Shown: positions 47,632-60,385 of the stretch, piece by piece
Layout: each line of letters opens with the position of its first letter
Numbering within the stretch: position 1 is the stretch's first letter
Assembly: GCF_002111585.1 (NCBI RefSeq)
Contig: NZ_LUTP01000018.1
Span: forward strand, 1 to 64,000
Direction of reading: 5' to 3'
DNA from: Lonsdalea iberica
GTDB lineage: Bacteria; Pseudomonadota; Gammaproteobacteria; Enterobacterales; Enterobacteriaceae
DNA: 64,000 nucleotides
Notes under the pieces: generated by a model
Databases searched by the model: none
Seen by the model: only the letters and a program-made list of their open reading frames with translations
Told to the model about the DNA's origin: nothing
Program-made: the position numbers and the translations under genes

Positions 47632-49050
47632 TCAGTGCGGCTCCCTGTACGGGGCCAGTAAATCCGCCGCCTCGTCCGCGCGGGGGAAACGCAGAGCGCA
47701 CGGCAGCGCCAGAAAAATCAACAGGCCGGTGGCGATAAACGTTTCGCCGATGGCCGACGACCGCAAGGTCGCCAGCGCCGCCGGGCCGCCGGTCATCCGC
47801 CATTCGAGGTAGAGCGCGGCCACCACCATCGCCAGCGAGGCCGCCAGCCTGCGCGCGATGTTGTTCATCGCCGCGCCCTGCGTCACCAGCGCATCCGGCA
47901 GCACGTTCAATCCGGCGGTGGTCACCGGCATATAAGACAGGCCCAGCCCCGCGCCGCGCAGCACCATCAGGACGAAGACCACCCAGAGCGAACTCTGCGG
48001 CCCCAGCAGGCCCAGCCCGCAGGTCGCGAGACCGGTCAGCAACAGACCCGTCGCGACCACGCGTGACGGCCCGTGGCGATCCAGCAGACCGCCGCCGATT
48101 TTCCCGAACAGGCTGGCGCTCAGCGCGGTACACAGCAGCGCCAGACCGGTGTCGATCGCGCTGTGGCCCAGCACCAGCTGCACCAGCAGCGGCAACAACA
48201 CCAAACACTCAAACATGCCGACGGACTGAATCACGGTGATCGCCACGCTCAGGCGATAACCGCGCAGCCGGAACATACGCAAATTCAGTAGCGGCTCGGC
48301 CTTGCGCCAGGCGCGGCACGCGAAGAGCGTCAAACTAAGCGCCGCCAGCGCGAGCAGCGCGATATTCAGCGGTTCGGACAACGCGGAGATCTGATGCAGG
48401 CGGCTGGTCGCCAGCAGCAACAGACCAATACCGGCGGCGATGAGCGCGTAGCCCTTGGCGTCGAACGCCGCGTTGGTATTAGGGGGCATCGAGGGTAAAA
48501 CCCGCCCGCCCATCAGCAGCGCCAGCAGCCCGAACGGCAGATTGACGGCAAACAACGCGCGCCAGCTGAACACCTCCAGCAACAGCCCGCCGCACAGCGG
48601 CCCCACCGCCGGCGCCAGCATGACCACGGCGCTCCATATCCCCGTGATGCCCCCGCGCTGCTCCCGCGGATACACCGCAAAAATCAGCGTCAGCGACAGG
48701 GGGATCATCAGGCCGCTGGCGATCCCCTGAATCACGCGCGCGCCGATCACCCCGAACATTGACGTCGCCATCGCGCCAGCGAGCGACCCCGCAATAAACA
48801 GCGTCACGCCAATGAGATAGAGCCTTTTATGCCCCCAACGCGCACCGAGATATCCGGTCAGCGGCATGGTCATCGTCATGCTGACCATGAATCCGGCGAC
48901 GATCCACGTCGCCAGCAGCGGCCCGACGCTGAACGCGCTCATAAACGCGGGCAGTGCCGGGTTGAGCGCGCTGTTGCTGAGGCTGACGGTGATCGTGCCG
49001 AACAAGACGTTGGTCACCACCAGCGCACGAGCACGGGCGCTAGCGCTCAT
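47632..49050 (-). CDS. yhcA: MFS transporter YhcA, probable achromobactin exporter
   Basis: 472 residues from MSASARARAL, chosen because it is preceded by a coupled overlap with acsE (11 bases); the open frame continues upstream inside acsE but is not coding. DHA2-type drug transporter with about 14 helices: ATWIVAGFMVSMTMTMPLTGYLGARWGHKR (motif A), RVIQGIASGLMIPL, GPLCGGLLL (motif C-like). Its place inside the siderophore operon suggests secretion of achromobactin across the inner membrane. This is inferred from context. Confidence 0.88.
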   Translation of the reverse strand: MSASARARALVVTNVLFGTITVSLSNSALNPALPAFMSAFSVGPLLATWIVAGFMVSMTMTMPLTGYLGARWGHKRLYLIGVTLFIAGSLAGAMATSMFGVIGARVIQGIASGLMIPLSLTLIFAVYPREQRGGITGIWSAVVMLAPAVGPLCGGLLLEVFSWRALFAVNLPFGLLALLMGGRVLPSMPPNTNAAFDAKGYALIAAGIGLLLLATSRLHQISALSEPLNIALLALAALSLTLFACRAWRKAEPLLNLRMFRLRGYRLSVAITVIQSVGMFECLVLLPLLVQLVLGHSAIDTGLALLCTALSASLFGKIGGGLLDRHGPSRVVATGLLLTGLATCGLGLLGPQSSLWVVFVLMVLRGAGLGLSYMPVTTAGLNVLPDALVTQGAAMNNIARRLAASLAMVVAALYLEWRMTGGPAALATLRSSAIGETFIATGLLIFLALPCALRFPRADEAADLLAPYREPH

Positions 49051-50257
49051 GACGCTCCTCGCCCTCTTCGGGGGCGGACACAAACCACTGCGGCGGACGC
49101 GGATGGCACAGGAAGTCGGCGTGAGAGATGTTGTAGCCGTAGGCCCCCGCCATCGGGAGCACCAGAAGATCGCCGATGCGGACATCGGCCAGTCGACGGT
49201 CTCGGCTCAGGACGTCTTTGGGCGTACACAGCTGTCCGACGACCGTCCACGTCTGCCAGTTTGTCGGTTCGCGCGCGTCTTCCGTCAGATGAATCACCGG
49301 ATGATCGTGCCCCTGAGCGACCGGTAGACGGAACTGATGCGTGCCGCCGCGGCAGACCAAAAACCCCTTGCCGTGGCTGACTTTCGTGTCCAGCACCTCG
49401 ACGACGTAATAGCCGCAGTAGGCGCTGATGAACCGCCCCGGTTCGAAGCGCACCACCGGCGCATCCTCCTGCGCGGCCAACCGCTGCGCCAGAAAACGGC
49501 ACAGCGACGGCCAGTCAAACTGCGCCGCGTTGAGGTAGTCCACCCCAATACCGCCGCCGACGTTGAGATGCGTGATCGTCTCCGGCTGGCGCGACAGCGC
49601 TTTCCAGCCAGGCCAGCGGCTGAGATAGAAGTCAAGTAGTTGGTGATGTCGCTCCGCCTGAAGCTGGTGCGACATGGCATGGACGTGGAACCCTTGCAGC
49701 CGCAGCTGGCTGGCGTCGTCAACCGCCGTGACCGCCGCCGCCAGTTCAGACTCGTCGATGCCGAACGGCGTCGGCTTCCCCGCCATCGCCAGCTTGGTGG
49801 TCAGCCCGTCGGACAGCTGGGGGTTAATACGGATGAATACCGGCTGTATTCGCCCATGCCGCTCCGCGCGGCGTTGCAGGCGGGTGATTTCGTGCAGGCT
49901 CTCCACATGCACCGCCGCCACCTCGCGCTGCAACGCCGCATCGAAGTCGGCATCGAGCTTGCCCGGACCGGAAAACACGAAAGGCCGCGGCGTCGAACAC
50001 CCCGCCACCCGCTCGATTTCGCCGCCCGACGAGATCTCAAACCCGTCGACCCACGGCGCGACGGTGTCCAGAATCGGCGTCTCGCTGTTGGCCTTGATGG
50101 CGTAGTAAAGCTCGACGCCGGGCGGCAGCGCGGCCGTGACGGCCATCACATGCCGTTTCAGCGCCGTCAGGTCATAGACGAAGGCCGCCAGCGGGTCGGA
50201 CTCCTGTTGTTGCAGGCGTCGGATGGCCGCGACGACGTGGGACGGAAGCTCAGTCAT
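49040..50257 (-). CDS. acsE: PLP-dependent decarboxylase AcsE
   Basis: 405 residues from MTELPSHVVA. Fold type III (ornithine/DAP decarboxylase) enzyme: PLP lysine in LYYAIKANSE (about 51-60), SSGGEIE, HVHAMSHQ, the glycine loop NVGGGIGVDY and RFEPGRFISAYCGYYV. In achromobactin synthesis it decarboxylates O-citryl-serine made by AcsD to the citryl-ethanolamine form. The start overlaps the acsD stop by 8 bases. Strongly co-translated with its neighbours. Confidence 0.9.
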   Translation of the reverse strand: MTELPSHVVAAIRRLQQQESDPLAAFVYDLTALKRHVMAVTAALPPGVELYYAIKANSETPILDTVAPWVDGFEISSGGEIERVAGCSTPRPFVFSGPGKLDADFDAALQREVAAVHVESLHEITRLQRRAERHGRIQPVFIRINPQLSDGLTTKLAMAGKPTPFGIDESELAAAVTAVDDASQLRLQGFHVHAMSHQLQAERHHQLLDFYLSRWPGWKALSRQPETITHLNVGGGIGVDYLNAAQFDWPSLCRFLAQRLAAQEDAPVVRFEPGRFISAYCGYYVVEVLDTKVSHGKGFLVCRGGTHQFRLPVAQGHDHPVIHLTEDAREPTNWQTWTVVGQLCTPKDVLSRDRRLADVRIGDLLVLPMAGAYGYNISHADFLCHPRPPQWFVSAPEEGEERHER

Positions 50258-52034
50258 AGCGTCCCTCTTCGAACCAGGGCGCAGGCAGGTGAACGTAGCC
50301 CGCAGCCCGGTCTGCGTCGGCGGAAAGCCGTACCTTGAGATTGGTTTTACAGGCGATCGGATGGCCCTCAATCAAGGCCTCCAACTCGGGTGACGGACCT
50401 TGAAGCTCGCTCTGGATTGCCTTCAGTTGGTCACGCACCCGTTGCCACATTTGCGGCGCCAGCGCCGGGCGTGCGTCGCTCAACGCCAAGACGGCTTCCG
50501 ACAGATGATTCACCAGCAAGCAGTACTGAATGCGATTCCAACCCTGCTGGCGCGAATAGCGTAGCGAAGCCCGCACGCGGGGATGCACCTCGTCGCCAAC
50601 CACCCGCATGCCGTACTCGTCGGTTAACTTCACGCCCTCGAAGTCCCGCAACAACACCTGATGCGGCCGTCCCTCCCGGTGCACCAGGACGCTATTTTGC
50701 AAGTGCGGCTCCATCACTACCCCGTGGTTGAAGAACAGCGCCAGCACCGGTCGCAATAGCAGCGACTGGTAGTCGTCGAACCAGCGCAGCAGGCTGAAAT
50801 CGTCAAGCGGATACCCATAGTGCGCATGCAGGAAGGGGTGGATCAGCGGGCGCAGATCCGTGCCGCGAGCGAACAACGTTCCGGCCATCAGGCTGTTTTG
50901 CGCGCCGGTACGACGGCAGAAATTCTCCCGCAAAATGGCGCCGGTCTGCTCCCTGAACCAGTGGCGATCGCTTTCGCTGGCCGCCGCCGGACTCCAGCTC
51001 AGCACGCCCGGCTCCCTGGCCGCCACCAGACCGCCCAGCGAGTCTGGCTGTCTCGCCATTAGATCGGCGAACAGGCGGTCGATCAGCACCGTACTTTCCA
51101 GCTCATACCAGGCATTTTTGCGGACACAGTTGGTGATGCGAACGTTCAGCGATCCTTTGATGAAATAGTCGTGTTCGTCGAGGTACCAGGTGCGGATCGA
51201 GGCGGTTGGACTGGCTAACCGGCCGCTGGCGCCCAGATCGCGGATTTCGCCGGCGCGCAGCCGCTGCTGCACCCGTTCGTCCTGCATAAACAGCCTTGCT
51301 TGAACCGGATGCATGCAAATGATGGCCCGGTCGGCCCCCGCCTGGCGCTGGTCGGCGAACCCGTCCAGCACCTGTTCCGGCGTGAGGCCGTTAGCGCCGA
51401 TGTGCAACCCGTCCTTCGGCACCTCGAACTGGTGCAACGCCGCTTGGGCCTGAAACTCGGGCGCCCACGGCATTTGCCCCAACTCGCTAGGCCACAGCCG
51501 TGCCTTGGGCGCAGGATGGCTGGGATGACCGAACCACAGCCCCTGTTCGCTGAGCAGATAGTGGCTGAGAGGCGAAGCCGCCGGGCGACGACCGTTGTGC
51601 GCAACAATCGCTTGCACCAGCTGTTGGCTCTGCGCGATTTGAGCCTGCAGCTCGGGGTTGCGGCGGCCGACCCAGGTTTCGCAGGCGGTGAGCAGGTCCG
51701 CGACCAAGCGGTCGAACACCGGACAGTGCCAACATTCGCCCGGCCGTTTTAAATAAACGTCCGAGAGATAATACTGACTTCCAAGGCTATCCCGACGGTC
51801 AACCATGACCCACAGTTCCCCTTCCGCGGGAAGCTGGATCGTCAGCGGGATCCCTCGCCATTCGGCTCCGTCGAAGTCAGCGCCGGGCGGGATACCGCGC
51901 ATATCATCGGGCCAGGTATAACGAACATAACCCTCCGGAATGGCGAACTCTTTGATCAGGCAGTTCAGCAAGCCGTGTACGGCCGCTTTTTCGCCCGTCA
52001 TTCTCGATAAGACGGCGTGATCGAGGTTATTCAT
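50250..52034 (-). CDS. acsD: NIS siderophore synthetase AcsD
   Basis: 594 residues, IucA/IucC family, first synthetase of the pathway. Features: CMHPVQARLFMQDERVQQ (about 240-257), LASPTASIRTWYLDEHDYFIKGSLNVRITN containing the ATP-binding Ser/Thr/Arg residues, and HGVVMEPHLQNSVLVHREGR (about 430-450) with the citrate-site His. It activates citrate as the adenylate and couples it to L-serine (or ethanolamine in vitro). It begins after GGAGCAGAG, 74 bases downstream of the receptor gene. Confidence 0.92.
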   Translation of the reverse strand: MNNLDHAVLSRMTGEKAAVHGLLNCLIKEFAIPEGYVRYTWPDDMRGIPPGADFDGAEWRGIPLTIQLPAEGELWVMVDRRDSLGSQYYLSDVYLKRPGECWHCPVFDRLVADLLTACETWVGRRNPELQAQIAQSQQLVQAIVAHNGRRPAASPLSHYLLSEQGLWFGHPSHPAPKARLWPSELGQMPWAPEFQAQAALHQFEVPKDGLHIGANGLTPEQVLDGFADQRQAGADRAIICMHPVQARLFMQDERVQQRLRAGEIRDLGASGRLASPTASIRTWYLDEHDYFIKGSLNVRITNCVRKNAWYELESTVLIDRLFADLMARQPDSLGGLVAAREPGVLSWSPAAASESDRHWFREQTGAILRENFCRRTGAQNSLMAGTLFARGTDLRPLIHPFLHAHYGYPLDDFSLLRWFDDYQSLLLRPVLALFFNHGVVMEPHLQNSVLVHREGRPHQVLLRDFEGVKLTDEYGMRVVGDEVHPRVRASLRYSRQQGWNRIQYCLLVNHLSEAVLALSDARPALAPQMWQRVRDQLKAIQSELQGPSPELEALIEGHPIACKTNLKVRLSADADRAAGYVHLPAPWFEEGRYD

Positions 52035-52108
52035 CTCTGCTCCATAAATAGTGCGATCGTCCGGGTGCCTCTACCGTGGCGAGCGTTTTTTTCATCCTGA
52101 AAAGCGAG

Positions 52109-54208
52109 TTAAAAATCGACGCTGTACCCCAGCGTGAGGGTCCTTCCCCGCCCGGAAAAGTAACGTTCGGAATTCACAATCGCGCTTTGCGAGTAGTAGG
52201 TGATGTACTCTTTGTTGAATAGGTTGGCCACGGCCAGCTTGAGCTTGCCGCGCGGCAGCGCGTAGCCCACCGCGGCGTCGACCAGCAGGTAACCGTTGAA
52301 GTCTTTCTCCGCGTCGTCCATTGTGCGATCAAACGCATAGTTGGCCTGGATAAAGGACGTCCAGTTCGGCGACCAAGTCGCGGCCCAGCTCGCGGTCAGG
52401 CGGTCCGGCGGCACATTCAGGCCATCGAGTTTGCCATCAAGGCTGCCGTTGCCGTCGCTGTCGTAGCGGCCGCGAATGTGGGAATAGCCCACTTTCAGGC
52501 GATGGTCGTCGTTAACCTTGTAGCCCAGCGTCGCTTCGATGCCGTCAATGCGGGTTTTCTGGCGTTCGCTCTGGTAGGTGCCGTTCACGTCCACCACGCG
52601 TTCGCCCAGTTTGGAGGCGGATTCGTAGTAGCTGACCTCAAGGTCGAACGGATCTTGCTGGACGCGGAACCCGGCTTCGATGTTGTCGGTGACGATAGGC
52701 TCCAGCGGCAGCTGGGACACAGACTGTCCGGCGGTGCGAATACCGCGCAGCGTACGCCCAACGTCCGGGATACCGAAGCCTTGTGAATAGTTGGCGAACA
52801 GGCTCAGCGGCTGGTAAGGCGTGGTCCAGACGGCGCCGACGTTATAGAGCGTTTTGTCGAAGTCCAGCTTGCCGCCTTCAACATCGACGCCGTTGTTGGC
52901 CGCGACGGTGCGGAAACTGTCGATATCCAACTTGGCGTATTCGTAACGCACCCCAGCGGTGAGCTTGAGCGAGTCTATCGGCTGGATATCCAGCTGGAAG
53001 AACGGCGACAGATCGGTGTATTTCATTTCCGGCGCATAGGTACGCTGGGTCAGCCAGAGGTCTTGTTTGCCTCGATCAAACAGGGTGTCGAAGCCCAGCG
53101 TGGCCTTGAGGTAATCGTCCCAGATATCGTCTTTGGTCAGCGCCAGCTTGCTGCCATAGCGGCTGGAGACGACGCGCGACTGGTCGTAGAGCTGGCCGTT
53201 CGGCGCCAGCGCAGGATCCTGGAAGGAGGCCGACCGGTCCGCGCCAAACAGGGATTCATAGTTCTGGTAATAGACCAGCGCGTTGAATTTCATGCCGCTC
53301 AGGTTGTAATTGTCATACGTCGCGGAGGTGGTCCAGACGCTGTTCTGCGGCGCATCGCCGACCGGACGCCCTTTTTCCGAGGTGGTTGCTATACCGTTGT
53401 CGCGATCGCCGGTCACGCTCAGATAGTTCATTTTTCCTTTGATCTGATAACGGTTGAAGCTGAGCTGGACGCGCTGGTCGTTATCCAGCCAGTAGCCGAC
53501 CTTGGCGAGGATGTCGTAGGCGCGTGAGTCCATCAAATCGCCCTGCGTGTTATCGACTCCGATCGCCCGATCGTCGCCGTCCAGAAACAGTCCCTGATCT
53601 TCGTAGCTGAGCGAGAACAGGTAATCCAGATACTCCTGGCGACCGCTGAAACCATAGGTGGTTTTGTAGTTCATGGTATCGCCTTCCAGCTGTGACGTCG
53701 GCGTCGTGGCTTCCACGCTGAAATGCTGGCTGAAGGAGTCCGGCGCGGGGCGTCGGGTGATGATATTGATGACCCCGCCGGTCGCGCCGATGCCGTTGCT
53801 GGCGCTGGCGCCGTGGATCACTTCGATGCGCTCGACCATTGAAAAGTCGATGGTGTGCATTTCACGCCCCGTGGGACGCAGCGGGTTGGACTGGGGGATA
53901 CCATCCACCAGAATCAGCGGCGCGCGACCGCGAAAAGTTTCGCCGCTGCCGCTCATTTTCTGGCGGCTCGGCGCCATCGACGGCAGCAAATTGCTCAAGA
54001 TTTGCGACGAGTCGGAGGTCAACTGGCGCTGCTGTTCAATCTGTTCTTTCGAAATAATCGTGACAACCTGCGGCGAGTCCTTCTTTTCCGTGTCCGTTCG
54101 CGTGGCCGTCACCACCAGTTCGTTATCATTGTTGGCGACGCTGTCCGCCGCATTGGCTTGCGACCACAGCAACAACGGCGTTAACGCATAAAATGCCCGA
54201 GCCTTCAT
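52109..54208 (-). CDS. acr: TonB-dependent ferric achromobactin receptor
   Basis: 699 residues. Signal peptide of about 20 residues (ending QANA), TonB box around ELVVTATRT (residues 29-37), plug domain about 45-160 with GVINIITRRPAP, and a beta-barrel ending in LTLGYSVDF with the terminal Phe typical of outer-membrane proteins. It imports ferric achromobactin across the outer membrane with TonB energy. It sits between acsF and acsD, as in Dickeya, 98 bases after acsF. Confidence 0.92.
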   Translation of the reverse strand: MKARAFYALTPLLLWSQANAADSVANNDNELVVTATRTDTEKKDSPQVVTIISKEQIEQQRQLTSDSSQILSNLLPSMAPSRQKMSGSGETFRGRAPLILVDGIPQSNPLRPTGREMHTIDFSMVERIEVIHGASASNGIGATGGVINIITRRPAPDSFSQHFSVEATTPTSQLEGDTMNYKTTYGFSGRQEYLDYLFSLSYEDQGLFLDGDDRAIGVDNTQGDLMDSRAYDILAKVGYWLDNDQRVQLSFNRYQIKGKMNYLSVTGDRDNGIATTSEKGRPVGDAPQNSVWTTSATYDNYNLSGMKFNALVYYQNYESLFGADRSASFQDPALAPNGQLYDQSRVVSSRYGSKLALTKDDIWDDYLKATLGFDTLFDRGKQDLWLTQRTYAPEMKYTDLSPFFQLDIQPIDSLKLTAGVRYEYAKLDIDSFRTVAANNGVDVEGGKLDFDKTLYNVGAVWTTPYQPLSLFANYSQGFGIPDVGRTLRGIRTAGQSVSQLPLEPIVTDNIEAGFRVQQDPFDLEVSYYESASKLGERVVDVNGTYQSERQKTRIDGIEATLGYKVNDDHRLKVGYSHIRGRYDSDGNGSLDGKLDGLNVPPDRLTASWAATWSPNWTSFIQANYAFDRTMDDAEKDFNGYLLVDAAVGYALPRGKLKLAVANLFNKEYITYYSQSAIVNSERYFSGRGRTLTLGYSVDF

Positions 54209-54306
54209 TCAGTTGACCTCGTGATGTTTTCCCAGAAATACGGCCCGACCTTGGGACGGTGCCGGAAATGTCGCGTCGGCCTGCATTGCCGCCCGCGTAT
54301 AAATCG

Positions 54307-55683
54307 TTATGGGCGGGCGATAACCAGCGCCTCGCCAAGCGCCCGCTCAAAGCGCGCAACAGCGATTTCACACTCCGCCGGTGAAATCGTCAGAGGTGGC
54401 AGCAGCCGTACCACGTTGCCATGGCGGCCGCCCCGCTCCAACAGCAGACCTTGCTGGAAGCAGCACTGTTGGATCGCGGCCGCCAGCGGCGCATCGATGG
54501 GGTAACTGCCGTCGGAGGACGGCGGCAAGCGCTCGTCCACGATTTCAATCCCCAGCATCAGACCGCGGCCACGGACCTGCCCCAGGCAGGGGAAGCGTTG
54601 CGTCAGAAAAGTCAGTGCCTGCGTCAACCATCGACCGCGCGCGGCGGCCTGTTCGGGAAGCCGGTCGCGGGCCAGGATCTCCAGCGTGGTTTTTCCGCTC
54701 GCCATCGCCATCTGATTGCCGCGGAACGTGCCGCTATGCGCACCCGGCTGCCAGGCGTCGAATGCACGGCGGATCCCCAGCACCGCAAGGGGCAGCCCGC
54801 CGCCGACGGCCTTGGACATTACGATGATGTCTGGCTCAATACCGGCCTGCTCGAACGCGAACAAGGTGCCGGTGCGTCCGAAACCTGCCTGGACTTCGTC
54901 CACAATTAGGACGATGCCGTACTGCCGAGTGACGTCTCGCAGCGTCCGCAGCCAGCTGTCCGGCGCAGGATTGACGCCGCCTTCTCCCTGTACGGCTTCC
55001 ACAATCACGGCGGCGGGCAACGGCATTCCGCGTTCTACGTCGGCGAGAAAATCAGTGAGATAGTGATTCAGCGCCTTCACGCCCGCCTCACCGCCAATCC
55101 CCAGCGGGCAGCGGTAAAGGTGTGGGAAAGGCAGGAACTGCACGCCGGGCATCAGATTCTGTAGCGGATCTTTCGGGCCGGTGTTGCCGGTAACGGCCAG
55201 CGCCCCGTGCGTCATTCCGTGATAGCCACCCGAGAAGCTGATAACGCCGCCGCGTCCGGTGAAGGTTTTGGCCAGTTTGAGGGCCGCTTCTACGGCATCG
55301 GCGCCGGATGGACCGCAAAACTGTAGACAGTAGCTATCCGCGCCGCCGGGTAGCAGCGCCAAGAGCGTTTGGCTGAATTCGTCTTTGAGCGGCGTGGTGA
55401 GATCAAGCGTATGCATGGGTAAACCGGAGAGCAGGAAATCCTGAATGCTGGCGACCACTTCGGGATGATTATGACCCAGCGCCAACGTTCCCGCGCCGGC
55501 CAGACAATCGAGGTAGTCTTTGCCCTCCACGTCCGTCACCCATGCGCCGTGCGCTTTGGCGATCGCCAGCGGCAACTTTCTGGGGTAACTGCGCACGTTG
55601 GATTCCATCCACGACTGCCGTGTCAGGAAGTCTGAATTTTTTTGATTAAGATGCCGACTCATTGCCAACTGCTGCTGTGCCAT
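54307..55683 (-). CDS. acsF: Diaminobutyrate-2-oxoglutarate aminotransferase AcsF
   Basis: 458 residues, class III PLP aminotransferase. Features: [15 protein letters not shown] (about 122-136), [37 protein letters not shown] and the PLP Lys in [16 protein letters not shown] (about 287). It makes L-2,4-diaminobutyrate from aspartate semialdehyde for achromobactin. First gene of the operon; AGGAGG precedes the ATG and a Fur box lies 31 bases upstream, so the whole operon should be iron-repressed. Confidence 0.92.
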   Translation of the reverse strand: MAQQQLAMSRHLNQKNSDFLTRQSWMESNVRSYPRKLPLAIAKAHGAWVTDVEGKDYLDCLAGAGTLALGHNHPEVVASIQDFLLSGLPMHTLDLTTPLKDEFSQTLLALLPGGADSYCLQFCGPSGADAVEAALKLAKTFTGRGGVISFSGGYHGMTHGALAVTGNTGPKDPLQNLMPGVQFLPFPHLYRCPLGIGGEAGVKALNHYLTDFLADVERGMPLPAAVIVEAVQGEGGVNPAPDSWLRTLRDVTRQYGIVLIVDEVQAGFGRTGTLFAFEQAGIEPDIIVMSKAVGGGLPLAVLGIRRAFDAWQPGAHSGTFRGNQMAMASGKTTLEILARDRLPEQAAARGRWLTQALTFLTQRFPCLGQVRGRGLMLGIEIVDERLPPSSDGSYPIDAPLAAAIQQCCFQQGLLLERGGRHGNVVRLLPPLTISPAECEIAVARFERALGEALVIARP

Positions 55684-55713
55684 CCTTCACCACCTCCTGT
55701 GATTATTTTGGAT

Positions 55714-55732
55714 GACAACGATTATCATTAAC
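55714..55732 (-). promoter_or_regulatory. Fur box of the achromobactin operon
   Basis: Read on the minus strand, GTTAATGATAATCGTTGTC matches the 19-base Fur consensus GATAATGATAATCATTATC at 16 of 19 positions. It lies 31 bases upstream of the acsF start. Confidence 0.85.
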
Positions 55733-55980
55733 AATTAGAGGACACAAGTGTTATTTTCTTGATGTAAAACTGATTAAATCCTTACAAATGGCAGACTTAA
55801 ACCATCAATATGTTGATGAGGAAGTAACTTTTATCGAAAAAGTGCGAAGTCAGAGAGGCGAGCATGAAGTGTAAATATCGATTTTTGTGGCCGTGGTCTC
55901 AAAAATCATGTTTAAAAAAATTGATTAAGATACGCATAAAACAGATAAGCCAGCGAAAATAGCCTGACCTTTCAAGTAAA

Positions 55981-56006
55981 AAGCCAGCCTGTTGACAGGC
56001 TGGCTT
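55981..56006 (-). terminator. Rho-independent terminator of patA
   Basis: AAGCCAGCCTG-TCAA-CAGGCTGGCTT on the minus strand (11-bp perfect stem) followed by TTTACTTG; 53 bases beyond the patA stop. Confidence 0.8.
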
Positions 56007-56058
56007 GGGTCCCGGTCCAGCCCCCTAGGCCGACCTTATGCTTTTGCTACAGGGATAA

Positions 56059-58723
<2,665 letters not shown>

Positions 58724-58757
58724 TTGATTAATTTAGTTAAATAACTAAATTAATCAA
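58724..58757. promoter_or_regulatory. 34-base perfect palindrome upstream of dcuB
   Basis: Arms TTGATTAATTTAGTTA and its exact complement separated by AA. It starts with TTGAT and ends with ATCAA. It lies 169 bases upstream of the dcuB start. AT-rich and without a T-run pattern suited to termination, so a dimeric regulator site is more likely. Confidence 0.6.
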
Positions 58758-58926
58758 CGACACTTATTATTGAGAGCCACATCCCCTATTTAACGCAAAG
58801 ATAGAGAAATTTTAAAATTGGAGAGATAGATCAAAAAATCAGACGGGATGCGATATCTATAGTACCCGCGACAAAAGTAAGTCAATTTTAATTAACGCAC
58901 TCGTTTCTGTGAGTAATGAGGATTTT

Positions 58927-60266
58927 ATGGACTTTATCATTCAACTGGTCATTGTCCTGATCTGTCTATTTTACGGCGCAAGGAAAGGTGGGATCGCGCT
59001 AGGATTACTAGGCGGCATCGGGCTGGTCATACTGGTCTTCTTCTTTAAACTCGAACCTGGGAAACCGCCCATCGACGTCATGCTGGTGATTATCTCTGTC
59101 GTCGCAGCGTCGGCCACGCTACAAGCTTCCGGCGGGCTGGACGTCATGCTGCAAATGGCGGAAAAAATGCTGCGGCGCAACCCCAAGTATGTCTCCATCA
59201 TCGCGCCTTTCGTTACCTGTATTCTGACCATTCTCTGCGGCACCGGTCACGTGGTTTACACCATTTTGCCAATTATCTACGACGTCGCGATCAAAAATAA
59301 CATTCGTCCGGAAAGACCGATGGCCGCCAGTTCGATTGGCGCTCAAATGGGCGTCATTGCCAGTCCGGTTTCCGTCGCCGTCGTCTCACTGGTGGCGATG
59401 CTGGCCAACTTCACGTTCCACGGCAAGCATCTGGAGTTCCTCGATCTGCTGGCCATCACTATTCCCTCTACCCTGCTCGGCATCCTGGCTATCGGTATCT
59501 TCAGCTGGTTTCGCGGAAAGGATCTGGATAAAGATCCGGAGTTCCAAAAATTCATTTCCGTACCGGAAAACCGAGAGTACGTCTATGGCGACACGGCGAC
59601 GCTGCTGGACAAAAAACTGCCGCGCAGCAACTGGGTCGCGATGTGGATTTTTCTGACCACCATTGCCGCTGTCGCGCTACTGGGGGCGGTGGAAGAACTT
59701 CGGCCGGCCTTCGGCGGCAAAGCGCTGTCGATGGTGCTGGTTATCCAGATGTTTATGCTGGTGTCCGGCGCCTGATTATCATCGTCACCAAAACGAATCC
59801 GGCTTCTATTTCTAAAAACGAGGTCTTTCGCTCAGGCATGATCGCCATTGTTGCCGTGTACGGCATCGCCTGGATGGCGGAAACGATGTTTGGCGCGCAC
59901 CTAGATCAGATTAAAACCACCCTCGGCACGCTGGTGGTGGAGTATCCCTGGGCCTATGCGCTGATCCTGCTGTTGGTGTCCAAGTTCGTCAATTCGCAGG
60001 CCGCCGCGCTCGCCGCTATTGTGCCCGTTGCGTTAGCCATTGGCGTAAACCCTGCCTATATCGTAGCCTCCGCGCCTGCCTGCTATGGCTATTATATTCT
60101 TCCGACCTATCCGAGCGACCTGGCGGCCATACAGTTTGACCGTTCAGGAACGACGCGTATCGGTCGTTTTGTGATTAACCACAGCTTCATTCTTCCCGGC
60201 CTGATTGGCGTCTTCACCTCCTGTGCGTTTGGATGGGTGTTCGCCGCCCTGTACGGCTACTACTGA
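58927..60266 (+). pseudogene. dcuB: Anaerobic C4-dicarboxylate antiporter, broken by one frameshift
   Basis: The start [21 protein letters not shown] follows GAGG. The sequence tracks E. coli DcuB almost residue by residue ([55 protein letters not shown]) and stops at a TGA near 59774. The next frame continues exactly where expected: [22 protein letters not shown] to the C-terminal FAALYGYY. One missing C in GCC(C)TGATT explains the break. DcuB exchanges fumarate and succinate during fumarate respiration. With the base restored it would be about 446 residues. A strong terminator follows. Confidence 0.9.
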
Positions 60267-60323
60267 TTCGCACTATCACGCCGACACATGCTGACGTCGG
60301 CGTTTCCTCTGTTTCAACGTAAA

Positions 60324-60358
60324 AAAACCGCCCAGCGTCATCCTGACCGGGCGGTTTT
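60324..60358. terminator. Bidirectional terminator between dcuB and the racemase gene
   Basis: AAAACCGCCC / GGGCGGTTTT stem with a 15-base loop, A-run on the left and T-run on the right, between convergent genes. Confidence 0.85.
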
Positions 60359-60385
60359 CCATTGCCACAATCGACACGATACGCG

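Larger units (their letters stand above)
55684..56058. other. Promoter region of the achromobactin operon and gap to patA
   Basis: 375 bases. The left part contains the Fur box and AT-rich promoter DNA of acsF. The right part carries the patA terminator. No gene is seen. Confidence 0.6.

Noticed and set aside
49051-49185. N-terminal extension of yhcA
   Set aside because: It lies inside acsE; the ATG at 49050 matches the MFS family start.
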